From the NCBI RefSeq assembly GCF_020085105.1, contig NC_058048.1, positions 6,382,862-6,446,861 of the forward strand: a DNA stretch of 64,000 nucleotides. Direction: 5' to 3'. Numbering within the stretch: position 1 is the stretch's first letter; each line of letters begins with the position of its first letter. Made by a program: the position numbers and the translations under genes. The stretch is from Siniperca chuatsi. Its lineage: Eukaryota > Chordata > Actinopteri > Centrarchiformes > Sinipercidae. Shown piece by piece: positions 38,273 to 49,786 of the stretch. Under the pieces are notes generated by a model that was not told the DNA's origin, did not search any database, and saw only the letters and a list, made by a program, of their open reading frames with translations.

Positions 38273-38577
38273 CTGCAGCCTGAACAGGAACGTCAGACCG
38301 ACATGCTGCCTCCTCCCTGACGGCCCTGCTCTGATTCACCTGTTTGTGTGCACTTTGCCCCGTAGCTCCTCGGCAGCCAATCAGCAGCTGGAGCGCAGCA
38401 GGGCGCGGCTCTGACTGGAGAAGGTGTGAGCGCACTGATTTCTGGGAATATTAACAATGTCGCCGCATCTCAAAACGCACACCACAGTAGGATAGGAATC
38501 TAGGATTTTCGGACAGGGTTTATCATAAACCTGAAGGATTTGAACTTGGGGGACCTCTGTCGGACTGCTGTGACAAA
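36625..38577. promoter_or_regulatory. Shared upstream region of dhrs12 (-) and ap1s3 (+)
   Basis: The two start codons face away from each other across 1953 bp, so both promoters must lie here or in unseen 5' exons. The ap1s3 side (38320-38577) is GC-richer and has a CCAAT box (GCCAATCA, 38376-38383) about 200 nt before the ATG. A (TA)n tract of about 53 nt (38218-38270) sits just upstream of that. The middle is AT-rich with no coding sequence. Confidence 0.45.
38218..38270. repeat. (TA)n microsatellite upstream of ap1s3
   Basis: About 26 TA units, roughly 310 nt before the ap1s3 start codon and 105 nt before the CCAAT box. Confidence 0.95.
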
Positions 38578-41500
38578 ATGGTGAGTACCCGGATTTATTG
38601 CTATAGTTTTATCCATGCACCTGTTGGCAATAAGATGTGCTACACTGTAATAAACGCCCAAGTCAACTACTGTGTCCTCTGATTACTTTTGTCAAAAAAT
38701 TAAACAAAAACTCCACGTGCCGTGATTATCTTCCTTCTTACTGCGAATCAGTTTGGTAGTTAGTTACTTGATCAAAGGCCATGCAGCCTACTGTAGTGGC
38801 GTTATTCTTTTCAAGATCCTGATATTTCTCTGTAAAACGTGGGAAATACAGCAGAATACTTTGCCAGATGTATCACATTGCATTCTAAAATGAGCTGGAA
38901 GTGAAAAGCTTGGAAAAGGACAGTTTTTGCAATGTAACAACCATGTGACGGGCAAATTAGTGCACATCTCCAAACGTTGGTTTCATTTGCAGAAGTTTAA
39001 ATGTGCTTTTTACGATTTAGACATTATTATTAAACAATATAATAAAGATGAATCTGAAACGTCACATAAAACAATCATATAGCTTTGAAGTATGTGAACC
39101 CACATCATTCTTCATCTTCTGTTGGAGTTGCACTCCTCTTTACTCCTGGTGTCCTGGTTTATCTTGTTGCAGGCAGAAGCAGTGCTGCTTGCAGCTGCCC
39201 CTCAGGGCAAAGAGCTCTTATTTATTGCCCTCGCACAACACACACACACACACACACACACTGTATTTACTGTTATTGCACTCAAAGGTGATATAGATGT
39301 GTTGTTTCTCAGGGGATCTTCATCTCTAGTTGTGAAATCCAATTGCTGTTTGGTGTAACCCTCGTTTATGGGTGGTTTTGTTTTAGTTGCAGGCAGCTCT
39401 GACTGTAGGTGGGGGTTTTATTACTCAGTGTGTGTGTTTGCACATGCATGTGTCTAAGTGAGCGGTAATGCGATTGCTTCATTGTATGTCTGTGTTTGGT
39501 TTCCTCTGTTAACAAGCTACACATTAACCACATTTTAGTTACCTGTCTACCCTCGTAACACAAGATGTTCCTCCTGTTTGGTTTACTCCCTTTCATCCTT
39601 AATATTGCAAGGCACTTTCTGCCCTCTCCAGATGCGCTTCCTGTTGCTATTCAGCCGGCAGGGGAAGCTGCGGCTGCAGAAATGGTTCACACCATTAACA
39701 GACCGGGAGAAGAAGAAGGTGATCCGGGACATGATGATGTTAGTGTTGGCCCGTCCACCACGATCCTGCAACTTCGTCCAATGGAGGGACCTCAAGATCG
39801 TTTACAAGAGGTGCCTACAAGAGACGCATCTGCTTTTTCATTTGTGTTATAATTACAAGCTATTTTTTTCAGTGTTTTGTCATCAGCAGTCCTTTCCTGG
39901 CAGGTACAGGTGTCTCTGTTTATGCTTAATGCTTAACTTGTGTGTCCTCTTTGCTAATGCTTCAAAATGCACACAGAACACAGACACACCCATTCTCAAC
40001 AATGGGTTAACAAGACCTGGCTAGAGTCAAGGTTTAGTTAAACACACAGAGCGTCACCTTGATCACGGATGGGACAGTGATAGTGATGGCACAACACAGT
40101 GCTTATCCTCTCATGGTTTGTCATTTCCTTCACTCACACTAACAACCTTGTAATAAAAGTGGATACAATAACAGGAACACCTCACAGTATAATGTCATCC
40201 ACTGCAATGACAAATTAGAACAAAATAAGTGCAGTTTTTTTTAATTAAACTTTTCCGTCGTTTTTGATTTTGTTTCTGTTATTTTGATCACCCCCTGAAT
40301 ATATACGTACATATATGCAGGGAAATCTACAGTAAAACCATTAAGCAACAGAACAGATAAGTGCATACAATAAATTATATTCTTCCCTTTTTCTTCTCTT
40401 TGAAATAAGTTTAAATCCAAGTACTTCCATACAGGCAGTCATATACAGTAAGTACATGTTCTCCTCAGAGAGCTGCCAAATGTGCTTGTAATGTTTCCTA
40501 GTTTTGTTCACAACATTGTGGCAACCATTGCTGTAAAATTTGACCTTTATCCTCTTCAAATGCAGGTATGCCAGTCTGTATTTCTGTGCTGGTCTGGAGG
40601 ACCGGGATAATGAGCTGCTGAGCCTTGAAGTGCTGCACAGATATGTCGAGTTGTTGGATAAATACTTTGGCAACGTAAGTCATGGCCCAAGCAGAATTCT
40701 CTGGTTGTTAAGAGACTCTGTTTAAATGTCATCTGTTGTTTTATTCTGGCTAATTCGACCTCTGCTCAGATTCATTTGGGTTGGAGCTATGTCTGGAATT
40801 ATGTGAGGTCACCAGACTTTTAGTCTACCATAAGAATGTTAAAGGTCTAATTTGTTTTTGTTTAACTTTTAATTTCTAACAGCAGAGTGAGGAAGACGTC
40901 AATGAAGTACAGTCTGCACATGCTCACACAGTCCTCAGAAAAGGTGTAATCAAGCAAAGTGAAAACACCTGCGTGGGTGGACTGCGGCTGTGTAGGAGCT
41001 GTTAACCAATGAATTAGATCAAGATGACCCCCGTGTCAAACACTACTTTTGTCTAAGAATGTGTTTTACACTGTCTCATACTTTTGTATATTTAATGAAT
41101 TCTGGACAGGAGCCGTTTCATGGAGGACCATTTCATCCAAAATTAAAACGAATAGAGAAATTGAAAGGATTGAGAATGCTCAGTCGTCTAGGTCATGGGA
41201 TCATCTTGTGTAGTGGAAGTAAGTCGTGGGCAAGTAGAGTTGTTGCATTTCACCACTGATCCAAGAAGTTTCATCAGTGCGATACTGAAATAATAAACAT
41301 ATATTATGAAATGGCAATTGAAAACAAAAACCTAAATTGACAGATTTAGAAAAGGGAGGCACTGCTGGAAGGATTCTAGTGTTTGTACATGGATGTGCAG
41401 GTAACACTTTACTCTAAGTAAAGGTGGGGTATGCGATTCTGATCCAATCCAATCTCCTCACCATCCGCTAGCCATGATTTGTGTGTCAGGTAACGTTAAA

Positions 41501-43531
41501 TGACTTGCCCACGGACATTCAGCTTCCTTTCTAGTTTGCCAAGATATGCTGTTGTTGTGATGTTAGCTATAGCAGCAGCAGAGTTGTGTGTATCGCTGTC
41601 TGGAGCTGCTGTGCTGGCTCTGGGAAACCGTCTCTCTGGCTGTTAGCTTCGCAGCAGCAACTGTAGCTACAGTCTGCTAACCCCACAACCTAGCTAACGT
41701 TAGTTACATTACTTTCTGTGTCGTTGTTCGCTCTGTGTCGTGGTATTTGTCATGGCATTGGATTTCTCCAGAATCACATACCCCACCTTTAATTAACTCA
41801 CTATAATATAGTTGTAAGCAGATATAAGGACATTTTAAGTGTTTATTATTTACACTATTTGTCAACTGTTATAACTTCTCCTATGAAGACATATTTTATA
41901 TTTTTACAACTGCATTTTACTATAGTGTCATTTATCTCTGTTTTACAGCCTCCACATATGGGTGCCGACAGGAGGAGTTATAGCTATTGACAAATGCATG
42001 AATTAGCACTTATAATATTAATACTAATACATGCTAAAAACTAAATTATAGTGTGTTATAAACCTTTTATTAAATGTTTATATACTGTTTAAAATATTAA
42101 CTAGGGGGACTTAAAGTGTAAAATATTCATTTAGCCAAAGGCTAACTTGTTGCTTGATTAAATTTATCTTAAATCTAGAACTGAGTTTTTTTGTTTATCA
42201 TTTTAAAGGTTGTCCAACACTGATGTTGGGTGATAAGGCCTGGCTCGCAGTCTGCGCTCCAGTTCATCTCAAAGGTGTTGAATTGGGTTGAGGTGGGAGC
42301 ATAGGTGGAATTTGCAGTGCAGTGGAATTTGCAGTGTGCCCCCCCCCCCGCTACGCCTCAAGCCTCCCTCTCTCTGCAACACCCTGAGTCTGGTTCTGTC
42401 CAAGGTTTCTGCCTCTTAAAAGAAGTTTTTCCTTGCCACTATCGCCAAAGTGCTTGCTCTTGGTGGGAATTGTTGGTATAATAACATAAAGAGTACGGTC
42501 TAGACCTGCTCGGTAGGAAACGTGCAATGAGATAACTTCTGTTATGAACTGGCGCTATAATAATAAAACTGAATTGAAACGAATTGAAACAGGAAAGGGC
42601 CAAACTCAAACTGTTGCCACAAAGATACACTGTTGGCTGTAGCATTAAGATTTCTCATCATTGGAACTCTATGCCAGCTGTGACACTGTAAAAGTAAAGG
42701 AAAAGGAAACAGTGAGGTTCCTATCAGTATTACCAGTACTTATTACAATAATGTACAGGTTAAAGGTTATACAGTCTGTACTTCAGTGACTCCTGTGTCA
42801 CACTACACTGCAGGAGTTCAGCAAAATCCTTTCCTTTCCCCCTGACTCTGCACACAGACATGCCACTGTGCTCTTTACCAGTCTGACTCCCCCTGGTGTC
42901 CATAAGGTGCCTCTGATCCAGAACCACTTGAGGTACACCCAGCTTGTGTTGATTTACAAAATTAGGCGAGAGCCACACCGTCTTACTTAAAAAAACTCAA
43001 ACAATAAAACTGAAAGAGCAGATGGAACTGGGAGAGAGGTATGAAAAAGATCTTAAAGATCTTGTCTGTTTTTTTCCTTATATTTCTTTATTTCATCAAC
43101 TTGCCATTTCTATATTCTTTATAATAACTTAATTAGGGCCTGGTCAACCATAGTAGTACGGCAAAAATATTGTCTGCCATCTGTCATGGGTGAAATTACC
43201 CTCCACACCATTGATCAAGGCAGTATAATTTATATCTAGTCTTATGGATGGTATATTATTCTGTTTCAGGTGTGTGAGTTGGACATAATTTTCAACTTTG
43301 AGAAGGCTTACTTCATCCTGGACGAATTCCTGATGGGAGGAGAAGTTCTAGAAACGTCCAAAGTAGCTGTGGGTGTATCTATGGAGGAGGCTGACACACT
43401 CCAAGAGGTACTTTAAGGTTTAACAGACTTTTCGTGAACGTAGGTTTTTCTTGTTACTCATGAAATGTGTTTTTATATCCCCGCTCTTGTCACAGACAAT
43501 GGAGGAATACATGAGCAAACCTGCCTACTGA
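38578..43531 (+). CDS. ap1s3: AP-1 complex subunit sigma-3
   Basis: Exons: 38578-38580 (only the ATG), 39632-39810, 40566-40674, 43270-43407, 43496-43531. Phases close to 154 residues, the human AP1S3 length; stop TGA is at 43529-43531. It is the small sigma chain of the clathrin adaptor AP-1, which sorts cargo between trans-Golgi network and endosomes and helps bind dileucine signals. Seen: [18 protein letters not shown] at the start, [34 protein letters not shown], and [19 protein letters not shown], the family core. It then has a short tail ending EEYMSKPAY in place of the AP1S1/2 ending. The sequence alone resembles sigma-1A/1B nearly as well; the tail and the neighbours wdfy1 and scg2 point to sigma-3. 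The first intron falls right after the start codon. Confidence 0.9.
39239..39261. repeat. Short (CA)n tract in ap1s3 intron 1
   Basis: CA dinucleotide run. Confidence 0.85.
41419..41791. mobile_element. Short TIR DNA transposon (MITE) in ap1s3 intron 3
   Basis: Left end AAGGTGGGGTATGCGATTCTG (41421-41441) and right end CAGAATCACATACCCCACCTT are inverted repeats of about 21 bp with one mismatch. Each is flanked by TA, consistent with a TA target duplication. The body is about 370 bp, rich in GCTAGC/GTTAGC motifs, with no transposase. Non-autonomous. Confidence 0.8.
42385..42595 (+). repeat. LINE/SINE 3' tail repeat in ap1s3 intron 3
   Basis: Contains TCCAAGGTTTCTGCCTCTTA, GAAGTTTTTCCTTGCCACTA, GTACGGTCTAGACCTGCTC and ends GGCGCTATAATAATAAAACT plus repeated GAATTGAAAC. 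This is the typical 3' tail of a widespread teleost retroposon. Only the tail is recognisable. Confidence 0.65.
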
Positions 43532-43894
43532 GCCAAGAGAAGACGAGGATGGCTCACATTTCAAGACTTGAAGCAAAAAGCGTATTACTCTGCAACAATT
43601 TTATGTAGTGACTAATAATGACTCATTTGGCATAATCCTGGTGATTTCTCATGTTTCTACTTAAGTTTAAAGAATTGTAATAATGTTTGCATCTACAAGT
43701 GCCTTTTAAGACTCATATTTATGAATCTCAGAATTTTATAACAGGAGATATGACTGAAAAGAGTAAATGCATTGTTTCATATTTAAATATGTTTATGTAA
43801 TCTGAATTGTAATACATGTCAGGCAAGACAAATTCATGTTTAAACGAATGCATTGTTTGATGGTAAATGAAGAAACACTAGACAGTAAGGAAAA

Positions 43895-43900
43895 AATAAA
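43895..43900 (+). terminator. Candidate poly(A) signal of ap1s3
   Basis: AATAAA 364 nt after the ap1s3 stop codon. It faces a minus-strand AATAAA at 43909-43914. Confidence 0.6.
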
Positions 43901-43908
43901 GTCAATGC

Positions 43909-43914
43909 TTTATT
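43909..43914 (-). terminator. Candidate distal poly(A) signal of scg2
   Basis: AATAAA on the minus strand (TTTATT on plus), about 300 nt past the scg2 stop. A second minus-strand AATAAA lies at 44129-44134, closer to the stop; either could be used. Confidence 0.5.
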
Positions 43915-44215
43915 AACCTCAGGTATGTCACATATGACCACATTTAAGAAAGAGTTACCAAAAAACACAAGTGAATCTAGGGGATCCAACACTGATTTTG
44001 GTTGTGTGTATGTGCATTGAAATGTAAGGCTGGTGAAAAAAGCATCAAATGAATGTCTAAACACTCATATTTATGCTAATGAATAAGAACTTTTATAAAC
44101 CTACAGAATAACTAAGGTTGACTGCATGTTTTATTCTTCAAAATACTTCATTTTCACCCTCTCTCTCCACCAAAACTATATATATATATATATGTATATG
44201 TATCCACAGCCTTCT

Positions 44216-46132
44216 TTATTTTCCTTGGGCAGTTTTGGCATCAGTATCACTTTCTTCACTTTCTGGGTTCAGGTAGCTCAGCAATTTCATCACCGCCTCA
44301 TTATCAAAACCCTGCATTTGCGTGTCATCACCCCTCTTATCCTCCTCAGACTGTCTCTTTTCATTTGGGCTTTTATCTGAGTCCATTTGATCAAAATAAT
44401 CCTGTATCGCCTGTTCAAAAGAGCCTGTCACGCTCTGTCCAACTTCGTCCCGCTTTTGGCTGGCCTTGTTGTTGTTGCTGTACACGGGGTTTGGATACTG
44501 TGCCAGCATCTGAGCTGCTAAATATGCTGCCAGTTCATCCTCATCCACGCTGTCATCATAGTCGTCCTTTAATGTGCTGGGAAGGCGCCGTTGCGTGGGA
44601 GCGGATTCCCCCGAACGTCCTGGAGGCTGAGTGTGAAGTCGTGACAGCGAGCTTTTGTACTGCTTCTGCTTCCTGACAGGAGCTCGATCCTCCGCACCCC
44701 CTAACCCAAGGATGTTTAGTATCTCTTCTGTCCTCAGCTCTTCTGGGGTCTTTTGTCTATCAGGAAAGCGTCTGTTGTAGAATTTAGCTTCAGGAATCTT
44801 GTGTGTCTTCTTTGAGGATATCTGAGAAAGCTTGCTTTCTGCTCTGGCTAATTGGTTGCTCTTTCGTGACTTGTCTTGATTCATCGTTTCTCCGGTTTTG
44901 AGCATGTCCACCAGGTCTTCAGGTGGAATCTGGTATTTTTGGGAGATCTGAATGAGCTGGTAGATGGCCTGTGGATCTATGTTATCTCTGTACTGTGTCT
45001 GAGCCACTCTCCTCTCTGCCCTCTTTTTCTCCTCTTCCTCTATCTCTCGTTTCTGCTCTTCTTCCTCTGTTTTCTCCAGCACTTTCAGAAGGTAATAGTC
45101 CACCAGGTTAGCAACATCATCTGGATCTTTTGACCTCTTGACAGGGTAGCTTTCATCATCTTCATCATCCTCATCATCTTCCTCGTCATTGTCGTCAACA
45201 TAATCAAGCCCTCGGCTGGCCTCGTGTTTGTCGTCCCTCTCCTCGTCCTCCTCGTCCCCTTCCTGTTCTTGTAGAGGACCCCAGTCTGCGAGATCCCCGC
45301 CTACATCATCGTATGCCACATTCCTCACATTAAACATATCATCATCTTCCTCCTCATCATCCTCCTCCATGTCATCCTCTTCATCTTGGCGTTTATGCAT
45401 GGTCTTCGCACTAGTCAGCTTGTTCAGTTCGTCAAACACAGACTGCAGAGTTGCCAGGTTCTGAGGCGTATACTTCTCCTCCACGTTCTCATTGGTGCGT
45501 TTGAAGGGGCTCTCATGCTCCAGCTCTGGGCCCTCCTCATCCTCTTCCTCATCGCCCTCACCCTCTTCCTCGTCCTCAAACATTAGCGGCAGCTTCTTGT
45601 GAGGCCTGATGCCATGTTGCGTCTGCTGCACCCTGGGGTACGTGCCCTCCTTTATGCTTGCTCCTTCTACGCTGGGCCGAAGTGAAGCTGGCTTGGAGGC
45701 CTTTTCCGTCTGCTGGAGGGTGCTGAGCACAGCCTGGAGCAGCTCTTCACTTTTATCCTCCCTTCCCTCCTTCTCTTCCTCATCTTTGCTCTGCATAGGG
45801 TTAGAAGCCAGTCTCAGCATGGCACGCAGCTTCTCAGCATCATCCATATGGATGGCATCGTACTCTGTAGCGAGAGGGGTGTGCTGCTGGGAGTCTGTGC
45901 CGGTTCTTTGACGGAGGCTCTCGATGTACTCCAAAGCTTTGAGCATGTCAGCATTAGGAGCCTCGTGGACATTTTCTCTCTGAGAGTCTGATTCACTTCC
46001 TCGCAGTCTGTGCTCTCTGAGAGAAGCCCCGTGAGCGCCAGAGGAACTGAGGAAGAGGAGGATTAAGAGGAGGTTGGCCAAACAGATGAGGAAAGGTTTG
46101 CCTGTGGTGGAGGTCTTGGGGAGTGACGGCAT
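44216..46132 (-). CDS. scg2a: Secretogranin II (precursor of secretoneurin), probable scg2a
   Basis: The whole 638-residue coding region is in one exon, as in mammals (617 aa). The start at 46132 lies 8 nt after a 3' splice site at 46141; an in-frame ATG at 46165 would lie inside the intron. It is an acidic granin stored in dense-core vesicles of neurons and endocrine cells. Seen: an N-terminal hydrophobic signal (about 11-36), many Asp/Glu runs, and dibasic cleavage sites. Secretoneurin is residues 213-246 between KR 211-212 and KR 247-248, starting [19 protein letters not shown] manserin-like peptide spans 562-591 between KR pairs and contains EQAIQDYF. Conserved [20 protein letters not shown] is at 391-410. 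The 34-residue secretoneurin with TNEN start and TLQSVF core fits scg2a rather than the 31-residue scg2b peptide (remembered). It is tail to tail with ap1s3. Confidence 0.95.
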   Translation of the reverse strand: MPSLPKTSTTGKPFLICLANLLLILLFLSSSGAHGASLREHRLRGSESDSQRENVHEAPNADMLKALEYIESLRQRTGTDSQQHTPLATEYDAIHMDDAEKLRAMLRLASNPMQSKDEEEKEGREDKSEELLQAVLSTLQQTEKASKPASLRPSVEGASIKEGTYPRVQQTQHGIRPHKKLPLMFEDEEEGEGDEEEDEEGPELEHESPFKRTNENVEEKYTPQNLATLQSVFDELNKLTSAKTMHKRQDEEDDMEEDDEEEDDDMFNVRNVAYDDVGGDLADWGPLQEQEGDEEDEERDDKHEASRGLDYVDDNDEEDDEDDEDDESYPVKRSKDPDDVANLVDYYLLKVLEKTEEEEQKREIEEEEKKRAERRVAQTQYRDNIDPQAIYQLIQISQKYQIPPEDLVDMLKTGETMNQDKSRKSNQLARAESKLSQISSKKTHKIPEAKFYNRRFPDRQKTPEELRTEEILNILGLGGAEDRAPVRKQKQYKSSLSRLHTQPPGRSGESAPTQRRLPSTLKDDYDDSVDEDELAAYLAAQMLAQYPNPVYSNNNKASQKRDEVGQSVTGSFEQAIQDYFDQMDSDKSPNEKRQSEEDKRGDDTQMQGFDNEAVMKLLSYLNPESEESDTDAKTAQGK

Positions 46133-47556
46133 GGTGACGCCTGCAGAGGAAAGCCAAAGAGGCACATGTCAGCGTTGACCTTTACACATGAACTAACAGG
46201 TTCGCAACGGTTACCGCTCTGGCATTTCTGAAATGTCTTTTGCCCTTATCATCACTTTAAATGTCTAGTCTGATGATAACATCACAGACCACGGAGACAT
46301 TTGTATTAATTTAAAGGCAGGAGATCAGGCTTAAAATCTGATCCATTCATTTGCTTATGTGTAAACCAGGTCAAATACATCAGTTTATCTTAACAATATT
46401 TCTATTGTATGTCTGAAGTACCTGACAAAATCCAGTTAAGTAAGATAAACCCAATTTCTTCCATTGGTGAAAATTACTTTATTTAGACTTTGTTTTATTT
46501 GAACTACGCTTTTTATATTGTTTTAATTCAATTTTTTTGTATTCTTTATTTTTTTTATGTAGCTCTTACAGTTTGCATCAAAGCTAAAATGACAGATGCA
46601 GCAAACAAGTGAATGATTGCTGAGAAGGAACAGGTGGCCAATCTTCTACTTAATAATGATAATAATAATAATAATCTGGAAATGGTATATAACAGCATAA
46701 AATATAACCCAGAGTGTTTGTATCTCTCCTCCATTTTCCTGCTTGTTGCTGGTATTTAAGGATCACACTGGAATCCTCCCGCCTGTTTGCCAGCAGCAGT
46801 GATAGCAGCGGCATTCAGCTCCCGTGCAAATCTCATTAGTCGTCAAATTGCTGCTCTCCGTGAGTCATGGTCCCGTTGTCAGGGTAACCCGGTATGGCTG
46901 ATGTTTCCATGGAACCTTTCCTTAAATCGCTGAAAACCTCTAAACTCCAATTATTATTGTTTTTCAAGCTTTAACTCATATTGAGCGTTGTTCTTTGAAA
47001 CAAACTGCCCTCCAGTGGGATCAGTTCTGCCTATGATCTTACAGTATATGAATCATGAGTGCAAAATGCATTAAAATGTTTATTTGCGTGCAAAATGAAT
47101 GTTAGATTGACATATTTCAAACAGGGACTTTTTCCAAAACACGAAGCAAAAAAAGATAAATGCATAATGGACCACAAGCGACGATGCACAACCAATGTTT
47201 TGTCATTTGGACGTTCACTTTTCCAGTCATTTTTTCAGCGTTCATTTTAATTACTAAACTTCACTTAGTCGTTGATGTTTTTTAACCCGTGACAGAAAAG
47301 TAGCACTTTCGAGCAACACGAGCACGCGCAATTCTGAATACTCTGAAGCGAAATGAGAACAAAGAAACTGCGGGCAACACAACGCAGCCTCTTCGCCTCA
47401 ACATCTGTGGCGGTGCATCAGGTTGGTAAACAGCTACTGTAACAGAAGCTAGTCTAAGTAACAAAAAACAAACAAACTCCATTCATATGGCGTGTGATAA
47501 GAAATATTAGTAGTGGTGCAATGTGGGTCATGCAATTAATAACAACCAAGTCTTAC
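46133..47556 (-). other. scg2 intron 1 and 5' UTR edge
   Basis: The intron runs from the donor (transcript sense AATTACAAAG/GTAAGA, exon edge 47557) to the acceptor CTCTGCAG/GCGTCACC (exon edge 46140). 46133-46140 is 5' UTR. No coding sequence is seen inside; a short ATA repeat lies near 46660. Confidence 0.75.
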
Positions 47557-47700
47557 CTTTGTAATTAGTTTCTGTCGAGGGTCGTGGGTGAACTGAGCAT
47601 CTCTCTGTCGCGCAGTGTGAGTCTGGTTTCAGCACGGCGGACAGCTCCTCGTGCTATTAGAGGAACCACCTGACTCGTGCGTCAGAGAGCGAGAAGATAC
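47557..47700 (-). promoter_or_regulatory. scg2 non-coding exon 1 and putative core promoter
   Basis: Exon 1 starts somewhere below about 47660 and ends at the donor at 47557. In transcript sense, TGACGCAC (plus 47677-47684) is a CRE-like site. Mammalian SCG2 promoters carry a functional CRE near the start site, so this may be its counterpart, but it is not a perfect TGACGTCA. A weak TATA-like CTCTAATAG follows about 20 nt downstream. The upstream flank 47709-47760 holds CG/CA-rich sequence. Confidence 0.4.
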
Positions 47701-48357
47701 GCAACACGCGCGCGCGCACATATACACAACTCCCGCACACACTCACGCGCGCAGTTAATTTGAGTCAGCCAAACAAAACTGCTTCTCTCTTTGAATATGA
47801 ACAGAAACTAGTTGTGACCCAGTACATCTCAGCGGCTGCATAACGGCTCGTGTCGCGGCTTATGGTGAAATGAATAAATTCATAATGTGGTTATATTTAG
47901 AACCATTGACTGACTGTGCAATAATGTGACCTATTATGGGATTTATGAGGCTGTTTATTAAGAAGACATGTAATGGGCGTTTTGTTAAAGATCATAAGTC
48001 GTCACATGCTTGAGAGTGGTGGAAATAAAGCTGCTTAAACGTTAAAAGGTATTCATCTTTTAACTGTCTTCCTCTTTGCTTAATTGCTAAGTGAATTGTG
48101 TCAAATTGCTGATGAACTCAATAAATGATTGTTTCTGATTAATTTAGCTTCTTCACTGCCTGCATGTGAGGATCAGAGTAGCCTAATATTTCCCGGTGTA
48201 GTAGTGACTGTTGAATAGCTGCTGTCATTGGCTGCTGTTGTGTCTCTGCTGCGGCACTGAGGGACACAGACAGTTAAAGTCCACCGATGACTCACATACG
48301 GACTCCGCCAAAGCCCGAGATGGGCGGGGTGACAGAGGGACTGCAGAGAAGTATGTG

Positions 48358-48394
<37 letters not shown>

Positions 48395-49786
48395 ACGTGT
48401 GTGTGTGGGTGTATGTGTGAGAGAGAGCACTTTCGTTGTCAGCTAGCGCGCACTGTGGTCTCTATTTTTGGCTGCCTGTCAAATCTTGTCCAATGTGGAT
48501 CAGTGTGTGTGTGTGTGTGTGTGTGTGCGCGTGCGCTCGCACTGCTTGCAGTTTCATTCATAAATCCCCCTCCTTGCTGTGTTTGATGTGAGCTCAGGCT
48601 ATCCTCCACTGACCTGCTTGTCTGATATTCAGAGAAACTATCTTGTGTTCAGCTTTGTCACAGTTGCAGGATACAAGTAGTTCTCTGTATACAGAAAAAT
48701 ATTTCAACATATTTGTTTGTGATTCTGCCCACTGTGAATCAGAAACCATCTGACTGTTGAAATACAAATGTAAACAACTCAATCTGAGTGAAGAAATCAG
48801 CGCGTTAACAATAAAGAACCTTTCATAAAATGTTACTTATGGCACCAGTACAGGTTTTGACATATTTCAAAGCCAAATAATTATTTTCTGGTGCTTTGAA
48901 ATCCATTGCATGTGTAGTGTGGAGAAAAATGTGATGAGTCATACGTGAATATCCTTTCAAACTCATTAAGGAAAGGCTCCGTCCTGTCACATTCACAACG
49001 TCTAGATATGGATTCATACCGAGGCACATCAAACATTTTGCACTGATCTCTAGTTTTCTGAAGGACTGCAGTGAGAGTAACCTTTATTAGTATATGTAAA
49101 GTCTATCTTTCTAATGTTGTCATACCAGATGTTTCAGCACCAGGAGACCAAAAGAAACCAGGACAAAAGAGCTGGTGTTAATCTCATGTCTCCCTCAGCC
49201 TAATTACATTTTCCCTCATGACGAACACACATACACATCCATACACACCCAGTGCCAGTTTTGTACTGATAAACCCAGAGCTGTCTGGCTAATTGCTTGT
49301 GGTTGTGTCTGTGGCAGGATTACTGGTAAACAGAAACCAATTACAGCTCAGTTCCACCCTCATTTCCACTGCCTGTCCACTAAAAAAACACAAGGTTTTT
49401 CTCAGATCAAATGAGACGTTTCTTCCAGGCAATTACTAGTTTTCCCCTTTTCACACAGCAGTGTGGTGTGACTGTTTGGGGTCACATTTTTCGTAAGATG
49501 TTGGAAATGAACCTTTTCCAGCACAGGAAGTGATACATTTACTTTCACCTCAGGTTGCAGAATGTAAAGGGGCTGGTGTGACTCTTTATTTGGGTCCTAG
49601 TCCTTTTTTTTTTTTTTTTTTTTTTACAAAGACTGATATGAGTTTATCCTGCACTGGAAACATAAAAAACAATGCTAAATAATGAAACTTAAGAAGTTAC
49701 TGTGACCTCGAATGAAGCTGGAAATTATTTATCATCATCTCTGATGTCATTAAGCAAAATTTTTTTAAGTTGTAATCAAAGTTGAT
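47701..49786. other. Region upstream of scg2, no gene seen
   Basis: Contains (CG)n/(CA)-type low complexity at 47709-47752 and TG tracts at 48357-48390 and 48504-48528. The rest is unique-looking AT-rich DNA. A 24-nt T run lies at 49602-49625. No open frame with recognisable protein similarity. Confidence 0.5.

Noticed and set aside
39578..40024. 148-codon open frame over ap1s3 exon 2
   Set aside because: Part of it is the true exon 2 frame, but the start and the end run into introns. The spliced model with GT-AG sites fits the AP-1 sigma family exactly.
44876..45911. Plus-strand Ser/Leu-rich open frames over the scg2 coding exon
   Set aside because: They are the antisense of Asp/Glu-rich scg2 codons, which reads as serine/leucine runs.
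46132..46165. Upstream in-frame ATG of scg2 ([11 protein letters not shown] extension)
   Set aside because: A strong 3' splice site at 46141 places this ATG in the intron. The downstream ATG is followed by the signal peptide.
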